A DNA stretch of 64,000 nucleotides from Geothermobacter hydrogeniphilus (GTDB taxonomy: Bacteria > Desulfobacterota > Desulfuromonadia > Desulfuromonadales > Geothermobacteraceae). The notes under the pieces are model-generated. The model ran no database searches. It had not been told where the DNA came from and worked only from the letters and a program-made list of their open reading frames with translations. The number at the start of each line of letters is the position of its first letter. The first letter of the stretch is position 1. The position numbers and the translations under genes were made by a program. The stretch is taken from NCBI RefSeq assembly GCF_002093115.1, contig NZ_NAAD01000010.1, forward strand, positions 62,001 to 126,000, given 5' to 3'. Below, in pieces: positions 8,593 through 17,082 of the stretch.

Positions 8593-10452
8593 TCAATCCC
8601 CGCCCCTCTCCGTGGGCACAACCGGCAGGGTGAAAGAGACCCGGGTGCCGACCCCCTCTTCGCTTTCGAGCCAGATATGGCCGCCATGGGCATCGACGAT
8701 GATCTTCGCCACACTCATCCCGAGGCCGGTTCCGGCAACCGCGGTGGTCGAGGTATCGGCACGGTAAAACCGTTCGAAAACATGGATCGCCTGTTCTTCA
8801 CTCATGCCGATGCCCTGGTCGCTGACGGTCACCTGCAGGTTATCGTCGACCAGCCGGGCGATGATGGTGATTTCACCACCGTCGGGCGAATACTTGACCG
8901 CGTTGCCGAGCAGGTTGGCCATCAGCTGCTCGAACCTGAGCCGGTCGGCATGAAGTTCAATGTCGTCCGGTACGACATCCAGCCGCAGCTTATGACTGCC
9001 GGAGAGTCGGGTTGTCCGGCGAACCTGGTCAAGGGCGGCGGACAGGGCGAATGTTTCTTTTTTCAGCGACAGCATCTGCCCGGCCTCGATACGGCTGACG
9101 TCGAGCAGATCATCGACCATCCGCGCCAGGGCCTGGGCCTTGTCGTAGATATAGTTGACGAATTCCCGACGCTGTTCCGGCTGAAATTCCTCCAGCGGAT
9201 GCGTGACCAGCAGTTCGGTGTAACCCATGATGGTGGTGATGGGCGTATGCAGTTCATGGGCGGCCATGGCCAGAAATTCACTTTTCATCCGGTCGAGAGC
9301 GCGCTCACGGGAGACATCCTGCATCAGCACGATCTGCCCGCTGATCTCACCGGCCTGGCTCAACAGCGGGGAACAGCGGCCCTGGTAGACACGTTCCGGC
9401 CGGTCAGGGTTGCCGGTCTCCCTGCTGAAGTCGAAATGCCCCGGTTGATCCGGATCCGCCAGAGCCTCCTGGAACAATTGTTCAAGCCCCGACCCCGCCA
9501 GGGCTTCTGCGAGCGGACGCTCGGCAACAGCGGAAAAAGAGATGCCCAGAGCAGTTTCCGCGGCCGCGTTCATCAGCACCACCCGTTGCTGCTGATCGAC
9601 AACCAGCAGCCCGTCGGCAACCGAATTGAGGATGCCGTTGATCTTCTCCCGGCCGGCTTCGGTCTCGGCCAGCGCGGCCTTGAGGGCGGCCTGGGCGAGG
9701 GTCCGTTCGGCGATCTCGGCGGTCAGCTGCTGGTTGGCCAGCAACAGCTGCCCGGTCCGTTTCTGTATCCGTTCTTCCAGGGCCTCGTTGTTCGACTGCA
9801 GATCGATTTCGGCCTGTTCCCGCTGCAGCCAGAATTTTTTCGCCTTGTAAAGCAGCAACAGAACAACCAGCAGCATGCCGCCGCAGAGCCCCAGCAACAA
9901 CAGGGTTGAACGCCGGGTCAACTGATCGATACGCTGCTGGTTCCGGGTGACATTGTAATAGACTTCCAGCGCCCCCCCGAACCCTCTGCTGTTCATCACC
10001 GGAACATAGGTTTCAACCACGTCCACCGGCAGATGCTTGCCTTCAGCGGTTTCCCGGTCTCGGCTGACGACCTTGGAATAGACCCGGCCGCGGGCAACGA
10101 TCTGGTGAAAATAGGGGCTGCTGTTGATGGTGCCGATTTCCCCGGGGACAGTGGAAAAAATAATCTCTCCCCGCGGCGAGAAGACCCGCAGCTTGACCAG
10201 CAGGGAATCCTGCATCAGCAGGCGCGCCTCACGGGTAAAGGTCGGGGCAATCTGCTCCCGGTTGAGGCTGAGGTCTTCCAGCTTCAGGGTACGAACCAGG
10301 TAGTTGACGAACCGCACCGCATCATCCTCGGTCTCCTGGGTGAGCAGGTTGCGGTAGGTCGGATAGATATAGAAGAGATCGTAGAGCGGCAGGACCGTCA
10401 CCAGGACCAGTGACAACAGCAGCATGTTACGCAAAAAGGTGATACGCAGCAT
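8593..10452 (-). CDS. Membrane sensor histidine kinase with PAS domain
   Basis: Inner-membrane kinase of 619 residues. A membrane helix near residues 10-28 and a second at about 175-200 bound a periplasmic sensor region. Then come a coiled coil (ALEERIQKRTGQLLLANQQL), a PAS domain (INGILNSVADGLLVVDQQQRVVLMNAAAE), a HisKA domain with phospho-acceptor His in MAAHELHTPITTIMGYTELL, and an ATPase domain with NLLGNAVKYS, DQGIGM and GTGLGMSVAK. The ATG at 10452 follows GAGAGGGGTT and sits 42 bp from the edge of a transposon-like repeat, so that repeat must contain or displace the promoter. No response regulator is adjacent. Confidence 0.9.
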   Translation of the reverse strand: MLRITFLRNMLLLSLVLVTVLPLYDLFYIYPTYRNLLTQETEDDAVRFVNYLVRTLKLEDLSLNREQIAPTFTREARLLMQDSLLVKLRVFSPRGEIIFSTVPGEIGTINSSPYFHQIVARGRVYSKVVSRDRETAEGKHLPVDVVETYVPVMNSRGFGGALEVYYNVTRNQQRIDQLTRRSTLLLLGLCGGMLLVVLLLLYKAKKFWLQREQAEIDLQSNNEALEERIQKRTGQLLLANQQLTAEIAERTLAQAALKAALAETEAGREKINGILNSVADGLLVVDQQQRVVLMNAAAETALGISFSAVAERPLAEALAGSGLEQLFQEALADPDQPGHFDFSRETGNPDRPERVYQGRCSPLLSQAGEISGQIVLMQDVSRERALDRMKSEFLAMAAHELHTPITTIMGYTELLVTHPLEEFQPEQRREFVNYIYDKAQALARMVDDLLDVSRIEAGQMLSLKKETFALSAALDQVRRTTRLSGSHKLRLDVVPDDIELHADRLRFEQLMANLLGNAVKYSPDGGEITIIARLVDDNLQVTVSDQGIGMSEEQAIHVFERFYRADTSTTAVAGTGLGMSVAKIIVDAHGGHIWLESEEGVGTRVSFTLPVVPTERGGD

Positions 10453-10494
10453 AACCCCTCTCCCGCAGGCGATCCCATGCCCACAAAATGACAA

Positions 10495-10655
10495 CCTGAA
10501 TCAGTGAGTCCCTGTTGGATGGAGAGTGCAAGTGCTTGGTCTGAATGAGATTTCCAAAAATCTGAAGCGCCCCCATAGGTTCGCTGATGATTTTGGGGAA
10601 GCTCAGGCAGAGCAATGACTTGTGCCGGCCACCGACAAGGGGCCACTGATTCAGG
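10495..10655. repeat. CCTGAATCAGTG inverted-repeat element, full copy
   Basis: 161 bp bounded by CCTGAATCAGTGAGT at the left and CCACTGATTCAGG at the right, inverted relative to each other. Flanks GACAA (left) and GATAA (right) look like a 5-bp target duplication with one change. No coding capacity. Inserted between the divergent kinase and malQ genes. Confidence 0.85.
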
Positions 10656-10722
10656 GATAACTCACATGAACTATCCTGACAGCTGGAAAGGGACTTTGCA
10701 ACCGGGCAATTTATGGCATACT

Positions 10723-10791
10723 CCTGAACCAGTGGGTTCATGGTGGATTTGGACTTGTGCTGTTCGCCGGCAATGAATTCACTGATTCAGG
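10723..10791. repeat. CCTGAATCAGTG inverted-repeat element, internally deleted copy
   Basis: A 69-bp member with both ends kept (CCTGAACCAGTGGGTTC and GAATTCACTGATTCAGG) and about 90 bp missing in the middle. It is flanked on both sides by the perfect 5-bp repeat ATACT. It lies 42 bp before malQ. Confidence 0.85.
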
Positions 10792-10833
10792 ATACTGACG
10801 ATTCGGATATTTTATTTTTCCCCTGGAGTCTCC

Positions 10834-12327
10834 ATGCTGACACAGCGCGCCAGCGGCCTGCTGCTCCACCCGTCTTCCCTCGCCGGCCCCTTCGGCATCG
10901 GCGATATGGGTCCTGCCGCCCGGCAATTTGTCGATTTTCTCGTCCGGGCCGGGCAGAGTTACTGGCAGACCCTGCCGCTCGGCCCAACCGGCTACGGCGA
11001 CTCACCCTACAGCGCCCTCTCGGCTTTTGCCGGCAATCCGCTGCTGATCTCTCCGGAACTGCTGGCAGCCGTCGGCGACCTGGAACCGGCCGATCTCGAC
11101 CCCTGGCGAAAAAAGGGGGAACGAACCGATTTCAGCTGGGCCGAAAACTGCCGCCGGCCGTTACTCGAAAAAGCCGAAGACACCTTCTTCCGCTTCGCCA
11201 CGACGGAACGGCGGCGGCAATTTGAAGATTTCTGCCGCAGGCAGGCCTTCTGGCTGGATGATTACGCCCTGTTCCGGGTTCTGCGTGAACAATTTGACCG
11301 ACAATGCTGGAACAGTTGGCCGTCGGAGCTGCGAGATCGGGACGAGTCCACTCTCGACAAATGGCGACACAGGCTGCGCGCCCGGATTCGACAACACTAC
11401 TATCAGCAGTTTGTTTTCTTCGAACAATGGCAGGGGCTGAAAAACTACGCCAACAGCCGCGGCGTCAGCATCTTCGGCGACATGCCGATTTTTGTTGCCC
11501 AGGATTCCAGTGACACCTGGGGACATCGCCAGTTTTTCCACCTGGATGCCCACGGCAACCCGCCGCTGGTCGCCGGAGTCCCTCCCGATTATTTCAGTCG
11601 AACCGGACAACGCTGGGGCAACCCGCTCTTCAACTGGGAAAAACTGGCCGAGCAGGATTATGCCTGGTGGCGACAGCGCATGGCTCGCAACCTGGAGCTG
11701 TTCGACCTGCTGCGGATTGATCATTTTCGTGGTTTTTCCGCCTGCTGGGGCATCCCCGCCGACGCCTCAACCGCGCTCGCCGGCAGCTGGCAACCCGGTC
11801 CCGGGGATCGCCTGTTCGAAGCTCTGCGGCAGGATCTCGGGCCTCTGCCGCTGGTCGCCGAGGATCTCGGCGTCATCACCCCGGAGGTTGCGGCCCTGCG
11901 TGACCGCTGGCAACTTCCGGGCATGAAAATCCTTCAGTTCGCCTTTGATTCGGACGATGACAACCCCTACCTGCCCCGCAACCACCCCGCCAACGCCGTG
12001 GTCTACACCGGAACCCATGACAACAACACCACCCTCGGCTGGTGGCGGGAACTCGACCGGACAGCCCGCCGAAGGGTACGGGATCTTCTTGGTGAACCCT
12101 GCCGACAGATGCCCCAGGACCTGATCCGCAGCGCCCTGCAAAGCCCCGCGCGGCTGGCCGTCATCCCGCTTCAGGATCTGCTCGGGCTGCCGGCCGACGA
12201 TCGCATGAACCGTCCAGGTCGGCCGGACGGGAACTGGACCTGGCGCATGGCGGAAAATGTCCTGACTGTTGAACTGGCGGACTGGCTGCGGGAAGAATGT
12301 CGGCGCTGCCGGCGAACCGGCACGTGA
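10834..12327 (+). CDS. malQ: 4-alpha-glucanotransferase (amylomaltase)
   Basis: GH77 enzyme of 497 residues that transfers alpha-1,4-glucan segments in glycogen or maltodextrin metabolism in the cytoplasm. Signatures include the start RASGLLLHPSSLAGPFGIGDMGPAA, SYWQTLPLGPTGYGDSPYSALSAFAGNPLLI, GDMPIFVAQDSSDTW, the nucleophile region LLRIDHFRGF, the acid/base region VAEDLGVITPEV and the late motif YTGTHDNNTTLGWW. Length is normal for a bacterial MalQ. GGAG lies upstream of the ATG. It is a single gene here; two small repeats occupy its upstream region and one lies just downstream. Confidence 0.96.
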   Translation: MLTQRASGLLLHPSSLAGPFGIGDMGPAARQFVDFLVRAGQSYWQTLPLGPTGYGDSPYSALSAFAGNPLLISPELLAAVGDLEPADLDPWRKKGERTDFSWAENCRRPLLEKAEDTFFRFATTERRRQFEDFCRRQAFWLDDYALFRVLREQFDRQCWNSWPSELRDRDESTLDKWRHRLRARIRQHYYQQFVFFEQWQGLKNYANSRGVSIFGDMPIFVAQDSSDTWGHRQFFHLDAHGNPPLVAGVPPDYFSRTGQRWGNPLFNWEKLAEQDYAWWRQRMARNLELFDLLRIDHFRGFSACWGIPADASTALAGSWQPGPGDRLFEALRQDLGPLPLVAEDLGVITPEVAALRDRWQLPGMKILQFAFDSDDDNPYLPRNHPANAVVYTGTHDNNTTLGWWRELDRTARRRVRDLLGEPCRQMPQDLIRSALQSPARLAVIPLQDLLGLPADDRMNRPGRPDGNWTWRMAENVLTVELADWLREECRRCRRTGT

Positions 12328-12350
12328 ACCGCCCATAAAAACTGGATCTT

Positions 12351-12527
12351 CCCAAATCCACCGGCTGTTTTGCGGACCGAGAGTGGTGGGACGGGTGAAG
12401 ATGCGAGGCGCCGCGCCGCTTCGGGCACAAACATAGCCGAGCTACGTTGAACACCGATGCGGTGACGGCAACGAAGCAGATTCAGCCGTAACGACAGCCG
12501 AATCCCGAAATTGCCGGTGGATTTGGG
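12351..12527. repeat. Core-hairpin repeat, 177-bp copy with 5-bp flanking duplication
   Basis: Ends CCCAAATCCACCGG and CCGGTGGATTTGGG are perfect inverted repeats. The element is flanked directly by ATCTT on both sides. The centre has the weaker form of the shared core (GCGAGGCGC, TAGCCGAGCTA, GCAACGAAGCAG). A second copy of the same length is at 53848-54024. Confidence 0.88.
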
Positions 12528-12629
12528 ATCTTCTTGTCTGGCAGACACCGCCTGTGCTACATTGCCAGGCGGTGTCGAATCGATTTCGCCCGGGAACCCC
12601 CGGGAAACCCAAAAACTGGAGGTTTGATT

Positions 12630-13433
12630 GTGAACAAACACCTGATGTTGCTTCTTGCCGGAACTGTCGCCCTGCTGCTGACAACCGGTTGTAAAAACGA
12701 AACCCCCGCCCCTGAACAGAGTGCCGCCAAACCTGCCGCGGAAACCCCGGCAACGGCGCCTGCCGCGGAACCTGCCGCTGCCCCCCAGCAGGCCGGATGG
12801 ACCGGCAAGGTGCTGGAAACCATGGATGCCGCGGGCTATACCTATGTCCAGGTTGACACCGGCAGTGAAAAAATCTGGGCGGCGGCTCCCAAATTCAGTG
12901 CCAAGGTCGGCGACGCGGTGGTGGTTCCCAAGGGCATGGCGATGAAAAACTACCACAGTAAAACCCTCGACCGCGATTTTCCGGTTGTCTATTTTGTCGA
13001 CGCGATCATGGTCGGCGGTGCCGACCAGCCCCTCAGCGAAACTCCGGCCGCCGCGCCGGCCGCCGCTCAGCAGAAACATCCCGATGTCACCTCGGCGGCA
13101 CCGGCTGATGTTGACTTCTCCGGCATCAAACCGCCGGAAGGCGGCAAAACGATCGCCGAGCTTTTCGCCGACACCGAATCCCTGGCCGGCAAACCGATCA
13201 CCGTTCGCGGCAAAGTGGTCAAGTACAATGCCAACATCATGGGCAAGAACTGGCTGCACCTGCAGGATGGAACCGGTGCCGAGGGCACCAATGACCTGAC
13301 CGTCACCAGTGCCGACACCGCCAAGGTCGGCGATACCGTTGTCGTCACCGGCAAACTGGTGACCGACAAGGATTTCGGCTACGGCTACAAGTACTCGGTC
13401 ATCATCGAGGACGCCAAGGTTGTCGTCGAATAG
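12630..13433 (+). CDS. Lipoprotein with C-terminal OB-fold domain
   Basis: Protein of 267 residues that starts at a GTG behind CTGGAGG. The N-terminus is a lipoprotein signal (LLLAGTVALLLTTGC), then an Ala/Pro-rich linker (residues about 25-50). A first domain of about 60 residues (WTGKVLETMDAAGYTYVQVDTGSEKIWAAAPKF...VGDAVVVP) and, after another linker, a second (LAGKPITVRGKVVKYNANIMGKNWLHLQDGTG...DTVVVTGKL) both look like small beta-barrels; the second has the pattern of NrfJ-like OB-fold domains. It is probably anchored in the cell envelope. The ligand is unknown. A strong terminator follows. Confidence 0.75.
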   Translation: MNKHLMLLLAGTVALLLTTGCKNETPAPEQSAAKPAAETPATAPAAEPAAAPQQAGWTGKVLETMDAAGYTYVQVDTGSEKIWAAAPKFSAKVGDAVVVPKGMAMKNYHSKTLDRDFPVVYFVDAIMVGGADQPLSETPAAAPAAAQQKHPDVTSAAPADVDFSGIKPPEGGKTIAELFADTESLAGKPITVRGKVVKYNANIMGKNWLHLQDGTGAEGTNDLTVTSADTAKVGDTVVVTGKLVTDKDFGYGYKYSVIIEDAKVVVE

Positions 13434-13459
13434 TCGAAACCCTGAAAAATGACCCGATA

Positions 13460-13491
13460 CAAAGCCCCCGGAGCGAACTCCGGGGGCTTTG
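13460..13491 (+). terminator. Intrinsic terminator-like hairpin after the OB-fold lipoprotein
   Basis: A perfect 14-bp stem (CAAAGCCCCCGGAG with CTCCGGGGGCTTTG) closes a CGAA tetraloop. A T-rich tail is weak on the + strand (CTTTGTCGTC) and the stem could work in both directions. Confidence 0.75.
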
Positions 13492-13523
13492 TCGTCAGCA
13501 CTGATTCGGGGTAGACTCTCGTC

Positions 13524-14069
13524 ATGGGAAACGGTCTTCTCAACCTGAGCTGGTTCTACCTGCTGCTGCTCGCCCAGCGGGGCGCCGAACTGTTGCTCTG
13601 CGCCCGCAACCGTCGCCGTCTGCTGGCTCGCGGCGGCCGTGAACACGCCCCCCGCAGCTACCGCGGGATGGTGGCCCTCCACCTTGGTTTTCTCCTGCTG
13701 TTAGCGATCGAAGCCTACCCCTTCACGGTGCCGGGAGATCTGTTGACCTGGAGTCTGCTGGCCGGCTACGGGCTGGTTCAGCTGCTGCGCTACTGGGCGA
13801 TCTGGTCGCTCGGCGACTTCTGGAACACCCGCATTGTCGTCATTCCCGGAACGCGTCGAATTCGGACCGGACCCTACCGCTGGATGCGCCATCCCAACTA
13901 TCTCGCCATGACCCTCGAATTCGCCATCATCCCCCTGCTGCTGCGTACTCCGACCACCCTGCTGCTGTTCATCCCCCTGCTGCTGGTGACCCTGCGACGG
14001 CGCATTGCCCTGGAAGAGGAAGCATTGGGGAAAGGGGCCGACTTCGACACTCATTCACGTGCCAATTGA
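13524..14069 (+). CDS. Isoprenylcysteine carboxyl methyltransferase-like membrane protein
   Basis: Membrane protein of 181 residues with about five hydrophobic helices. It carries the ICMT/phospholipid methyltransferase signature RTGPYRWMRHPNYLAMTLEF and the following EEEALG..F segment. Such proteins methylate lipid or isoprenoid substrates with S-adenosylmethionine; the bacterial substrate is unknown. The start ATG has only a weak ribosome binding site. A promoter-like sequence overlaps its stop codon region. Confidence 0.75.
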   Translation: MGNGLLNLSWFYLLLLAQRGAELLLCARNRRRLLARGGREHAPRSYRGMVALHLGFLLLLAIEAYPFTVPGDLLTWSLLAGYGLVQLLRYWAIWSLGDFWNTRIVVIPGTRRIRTGPYRWMRHPNYLAMTLEFAIIPLLLRTPTTLLLFIPLLLVTLRRRIALEEEALGKGADFDTHSRAN

Positions 14070-14094
14070 CTTAACCAGGCAACCCTCCTAGAAT
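14066..14094 (+). promoter_or_regulatory. Candidate sigma-70 promoter for the TonB receptor operon
   Basis: TTGACT and TAGAAT are separated by exactly 17 bp. If used, it would give a leader of about 370 nt that includes the repeat at 14151-14257 before the receptor ATG. Confidence 0.5.
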
Positions 14095-14471
14095 GAGATA
14101 ATTGCAATTTTGATGCTTTCGCAAGAAAGCAGAAATGGTGTTGGCCAAGCAAAAAACCCGCCAGCAGCAAGGTGCGCGTTTATCGAGCAATGAGGTGTAC
14201 TTACGTACGTCGAAGCAGCGAGACAAGCGCAGCAACGCAGCTGCTGATGAGTTTTTTCGACGTCATCCATTTTGTCTGACACGGGACATTTTATGACGGG
14301 CGCAAGGCCCTGAACGGGAGGGGATCCCACCCTGACAGTGTCAGCCTCAACCCGAAGGGGCAACATACTCCGGCAGGTTCGGAGAACCGTCTTCCATATT
14401 CCCCATGCGTATGACAGGCCTGTTGTCTCCAGCCGGACCGCAGGCCGGCGTTGCTGTTCCAGGGAGGTTCC
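14095..14471. other. Long leader region upstream of the TonB-dependent receptor
   Basis: The 377 bp hold a small hairpin at 14115-14130 (GCTTTC, GCAA, GAAAGC), a core-hairpin repeat at 14151-14257, and a GC-rich stretch 14290-14460 with several short inverted repeats. I looked for cobalamin, TPP, c-di-GMP and fluoride riboswitch signatures and did not find them. No open frame here is convincing. Confidence 0.4.
14151..14257. repeat. Core-hairpin repeat, copy with A/T-rich arms
   Basis: Arms AAAAAACCCGCCAGCAGC and GCTGCTGATGAGTTTTTT are largely complementary. The centre keeps CAAGGTGCGCG, TTACGTACGTCG and GCAACGCAGC. The A/T ends give it the look of a bidirectional terminator. Confidence 0.75.
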
Positions 14472-16514
14472 ATGACTGACTGCAGGCCACCTCGTCGCCG
14501 GCACAGAATCCTGCTGTTCTGTATGCTGCTGGCCGCGCTGGCAGACATCCCGGCGCGAGCTGCCGATCCCCCCGACCTCACCAGCCTCAACCTCGAAGAA
14601 CTGCTCAACGTCGAAGTCACCTCGGCCGCCCGCCGGCCGCAGGGCATCTATGACACCGCCGCGGCAATCTATGTCATCAGCCAGGAGGACATCCGCCGCT
14701 CGGGAGCGACGTCTCTGCCGGAAATCCTGAGGATGGTCCCGGGAATCCAGGTGGCCCGCATCAACAGCAGTGTCTGGGCGGTTTCGGCCCGTGGGCTGAA
14801 TGACCGTTTCGCCAACAAGCTGCTGGTCATGCAGGATGGCCGAACACTCTACAACCGTATTTTTTCCGGTGTCTACTGGGATGCCCAGGACACCGTGCTG
14901 GAAGATATCGAACGCATCGAAGTCATTCGCGGTCCCGGTGCGGCCATCTGGGGTGCCAACGCGGTCAACGGTGTCATCAACATCATCACCAAGTCCGCCG
15001 CCGCGACCCGGGGAAGCCTGCTCAGCCTGACCCTCGGCAACGAGGACCGCGTCATCGTCGAAGCCCGCCAGGGAGTCGCACTGAACGAGAACGCCGATCT
15101 GCGCGTCTACGCCAAAGGTTTTGAACGTGCTTCCGGCAGCGACGCCGGGGGGAACGACAATTCAGACGACTGGCGCACCCTGCGCGGCGGCTTTCGTTTT
15201 GACCGTGAGCAGGCGGGGAGGAGACATCTGACCCTGCAGGGAGATATCTACCGTGGAAGCGTGGGGGAAACCTTCACCCTGGCGACCCTGGCACCGCCCT
15301 TCTCGACGTCCCTGACCGATGATACCGACATCTTCGGCGGCAACCTGCTCGGCCGTTGGAAAGAAATCTTTTCCGCGACCTCGGACCTCTCGCTGCAGGT
15401 TTTCTACGACAAGGCCCGCAACTGGGATATCGCCAGCGGCCAGGATCAGCAGACCTTCGACATCGATTTTCAACATCGTTTCGCGCCGACCGAGAGACAG
15501 CTTGTCGGCTGGGGTCTGGGCTACCGTCATATCTGGGACCGCACCAAGAAGGGACCGGTCATCAGCTTCACCCCGCAGGACGAAAAAAACGACCTGTTCA
15601 CCGCCTTCATCAATGACCAGATCGAACTGATCCCCGACCACCTCAGGCTGATTGCCGGCACCCAGATCGAGCACAACGACTACAGCGGCTTCGAGATCCA
15701 GCCGACCCTGCGTCTGCTCTGGACCCCGCGTCCCTTCTATACCATCTGGGGTGCCATTTCCCGCTCGGTTCGAACCCCGAGCCGCGCCGAAACCGGCATC
15801 GACCTGCGGCAGAATGTCGTTCCGGTCACCCTGCTGCCGCCACCACTGAACGGCCTGCCGGCGCCGGCGCTGGGTCAGTTCTCGCTGATCGGCAATGACA
15901 ATTTCGATTCCACCACCGCCTGGACCTACGAACTGGGTCTGCGCTGCCAACCGGCGGCAGCCACATACCTGGAACTCGTGCTCTTTCACACCAGCTACGA
16001 AGGTCTGGCCAGTGTTGATCTCGGCACGCCGGTCAACGAAGGTGCCAACTGGCTGTTGCCCATGGTGGGCAACAACCGTCTTGATGCCGACAGTTACGGA
16101 ATCGAACTCGCCGCCGACTGGATGCCACGCCGCTGGTGGAAACTGCAATCCTCCTACACCTACCTGAACGTCACCCAGAGTCTGCAGGCGGGCGCGGTCT
16201 TCACCGGGTTCAAACAGCGGGCCGACAACAGTCCGCATCATCAGCTCTCGCTGCGATCGAGCATCGACTTCGCCCGCAACTGGGAATGGGATGCCGGTCT
16301 GCGGCTGGTTGACAATCTCCCCGGCAGCAACGTCAGCGGCTATCTCGGCATCGACGCACGACTGGCCTGGAAGCCCCGGCCGGGATGGCAACTGGAACTG
16401 GTCGGGCAGAATCTGAACGACCCGCACCATCCGGAATTTGTTTCCGAAGTTCTCAATACGACCGCCATTGAAGTAGATCGCAGCCTGTTTCTCAGGGGCA
16501 CCTGGATTTTCTGA
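14472..16514 (+). CDS. TonB-dependent receptor (outer-membrane)
   Basis: Outer-membrane beta-barrel receptor of 680 residues. A signal peptide (ILLFCMLLAALADIPARA) precedes a plug domain (TSAARRPQGIYDTAAAIYVISQEDIRRSGATSLPEILRMVPGIQVARI, DVNGVINIIT-type end IWGANAVNGVINIITKSA) and a barrel that ends in an aromatic residue (RGTWIF), as expected for BAM-inserted proteins. AGGGAGG lies upstream of the ATG. It is followed after 16 bp by a YfiR-like gene and then a hybrid kinase, which suggests that it is the outer-membrane sensor or port of a signalling operon. The ligand cannot be told from sequence. Confidence 0.92.
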   Translation: MTDCRPPRRRHRILLFCMLLAALADIPARAADPPDLTSLNLEELLNVEVTSAARRPQGIYDTAAAIYVISQEDIRRSGATSLPEILRMVPGIQVARINSSVWAVSARGLNDRFANKLLVMQDGRTLYNRIFSGVYWDAQDTVLEDIERIEVIRGPGAAIWGANAVNGVINIITKSAAATRGSLLSLTLGNEDRVIVEARQGVALNENADLRVYAKGFERASGSDAGGNDNSDDWRTLRGGFRFDREQAGRRHLTLQGDIYRGSVGETFTLATLAPPFSTSLTDDTDIFGGNLLGRWKEIFSATSDLSLQVFYDKARNWDIASGQDQQTFDIDFQHRFAPTERQLVGWGLGYRHIWDRTKKGPVISFTPQDEKNDLFTAFINDQIELIPDHLRLIAGTQIEHNDYSGFEIQPTLRLLWTPRPFYTIWGAISRSVRTPSRAETGIDLRQNVVPVTLLPPPLNGLPAPALGQFSLIGNDNFDSTTAWTYELGLRCQPAAATYLELVLFHTSYEGLASVDLGTPVNEGANWLLPMVGNNRLDADSYGIELAADWMPRRWWKLQSSYTYLNVTQSLQAGAVFTGFKQRADNSPHHQLSLRSSIDFARNWEWDAGLRLVDNLPGSNVSGYLGIDARLAWKPRPGWQLELVGQNLNDPHHPEFVSEVLNTTAIEVDRSLFLRGTWIF

Positions 16515-16530
16515 GGGGAAGACAACCCGC

Positions 16531-17082
16531 ATGCGCCGCCGCCCTGCCATCATCGTCCTGCTGTTCTGCCTCCTCCTTGGATTCGGGGGAAGCGCGGCCG
16601 CGCAATACACAACCACCCAGGTCAAGGCGGCCTTCCTCTTCAATTTCGCCAAGTTCACCAACTGGCCGACACAACACTCTCCTCAACAGACGGGCGAACT
16701 GATCGTCGGCATCATGGGCCGCGATCCGTTCGGACCGGCCCTGCAGCCCTTCCGCGATTACCGGATTCATGGCCGGCCGGTCCGCATCCGGAATGTTTCA
16801 ACCCTGGCCGAAGCACGCGGCTGTCACATCCTTTTTATTGCCGCCTCTGAATCCTCCAGGCTACGGCAGATCCTGCAACAGTTGCCGCAATCCGGATTAC
16901 TGACCGTCAGCGACATTCCCGGATTCGCCGTCCGCGGCGGCATGATCGAACTGCTGAAAATTGATCAACGCATCCGCTTCATCATCAACCTCGACGCCAG
17001 CCGCAAGGCCGGCCTCACCCTCAGCGCCCACCTGCTCAAACTGGCAAGAAATGTGATCTCCGCCGGGGGGCAAGAGCCATGA
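16531..17082 (+). CDS. YfiR family (DUF4154) periplasmic protein
   Basis: Protein of 183 residues with a cleavable-looking signal peptide ([19 protein letters not shown]). The body matches the YfiR/DUF4154 family: [21 protein letters not shown], then [29 protein letters not shown], and [36 protein letters not shown] near the end. In Pseudomonas YfiR is a periplasmic repressor of the diguanylate cyclase YfiN and binds its periplasmic sensor domain. Here the downstream gene (ATGA overlap) is a hybrid kinase with a similar sensor domain, so control of that kinase is the likely role. Confidence 0.85.
   Translation: MRRRPAIIVLLFCLLLGFGGSAAAQYTTTQVKAAFLFNFAKFTNWPTQHSPQQTGELIVGIMGRDPFGPALQPFRDYRIHGRPVRIRNVSTLAEARGCHILFIAASESSRLRQILQQLPQSGLLTVSDIPGFAVRGGMIELLKIDQRIRFIINLDASRKAGLTLSAHLLKLARNVISAGGQEP

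Noticed and set aside
14290-14471. Cobalamin or c-di-GMP riboswitch before the TonB-dependent receptor
   Set aside because: The conserved boxes of these riboswitches were looked for and not found.
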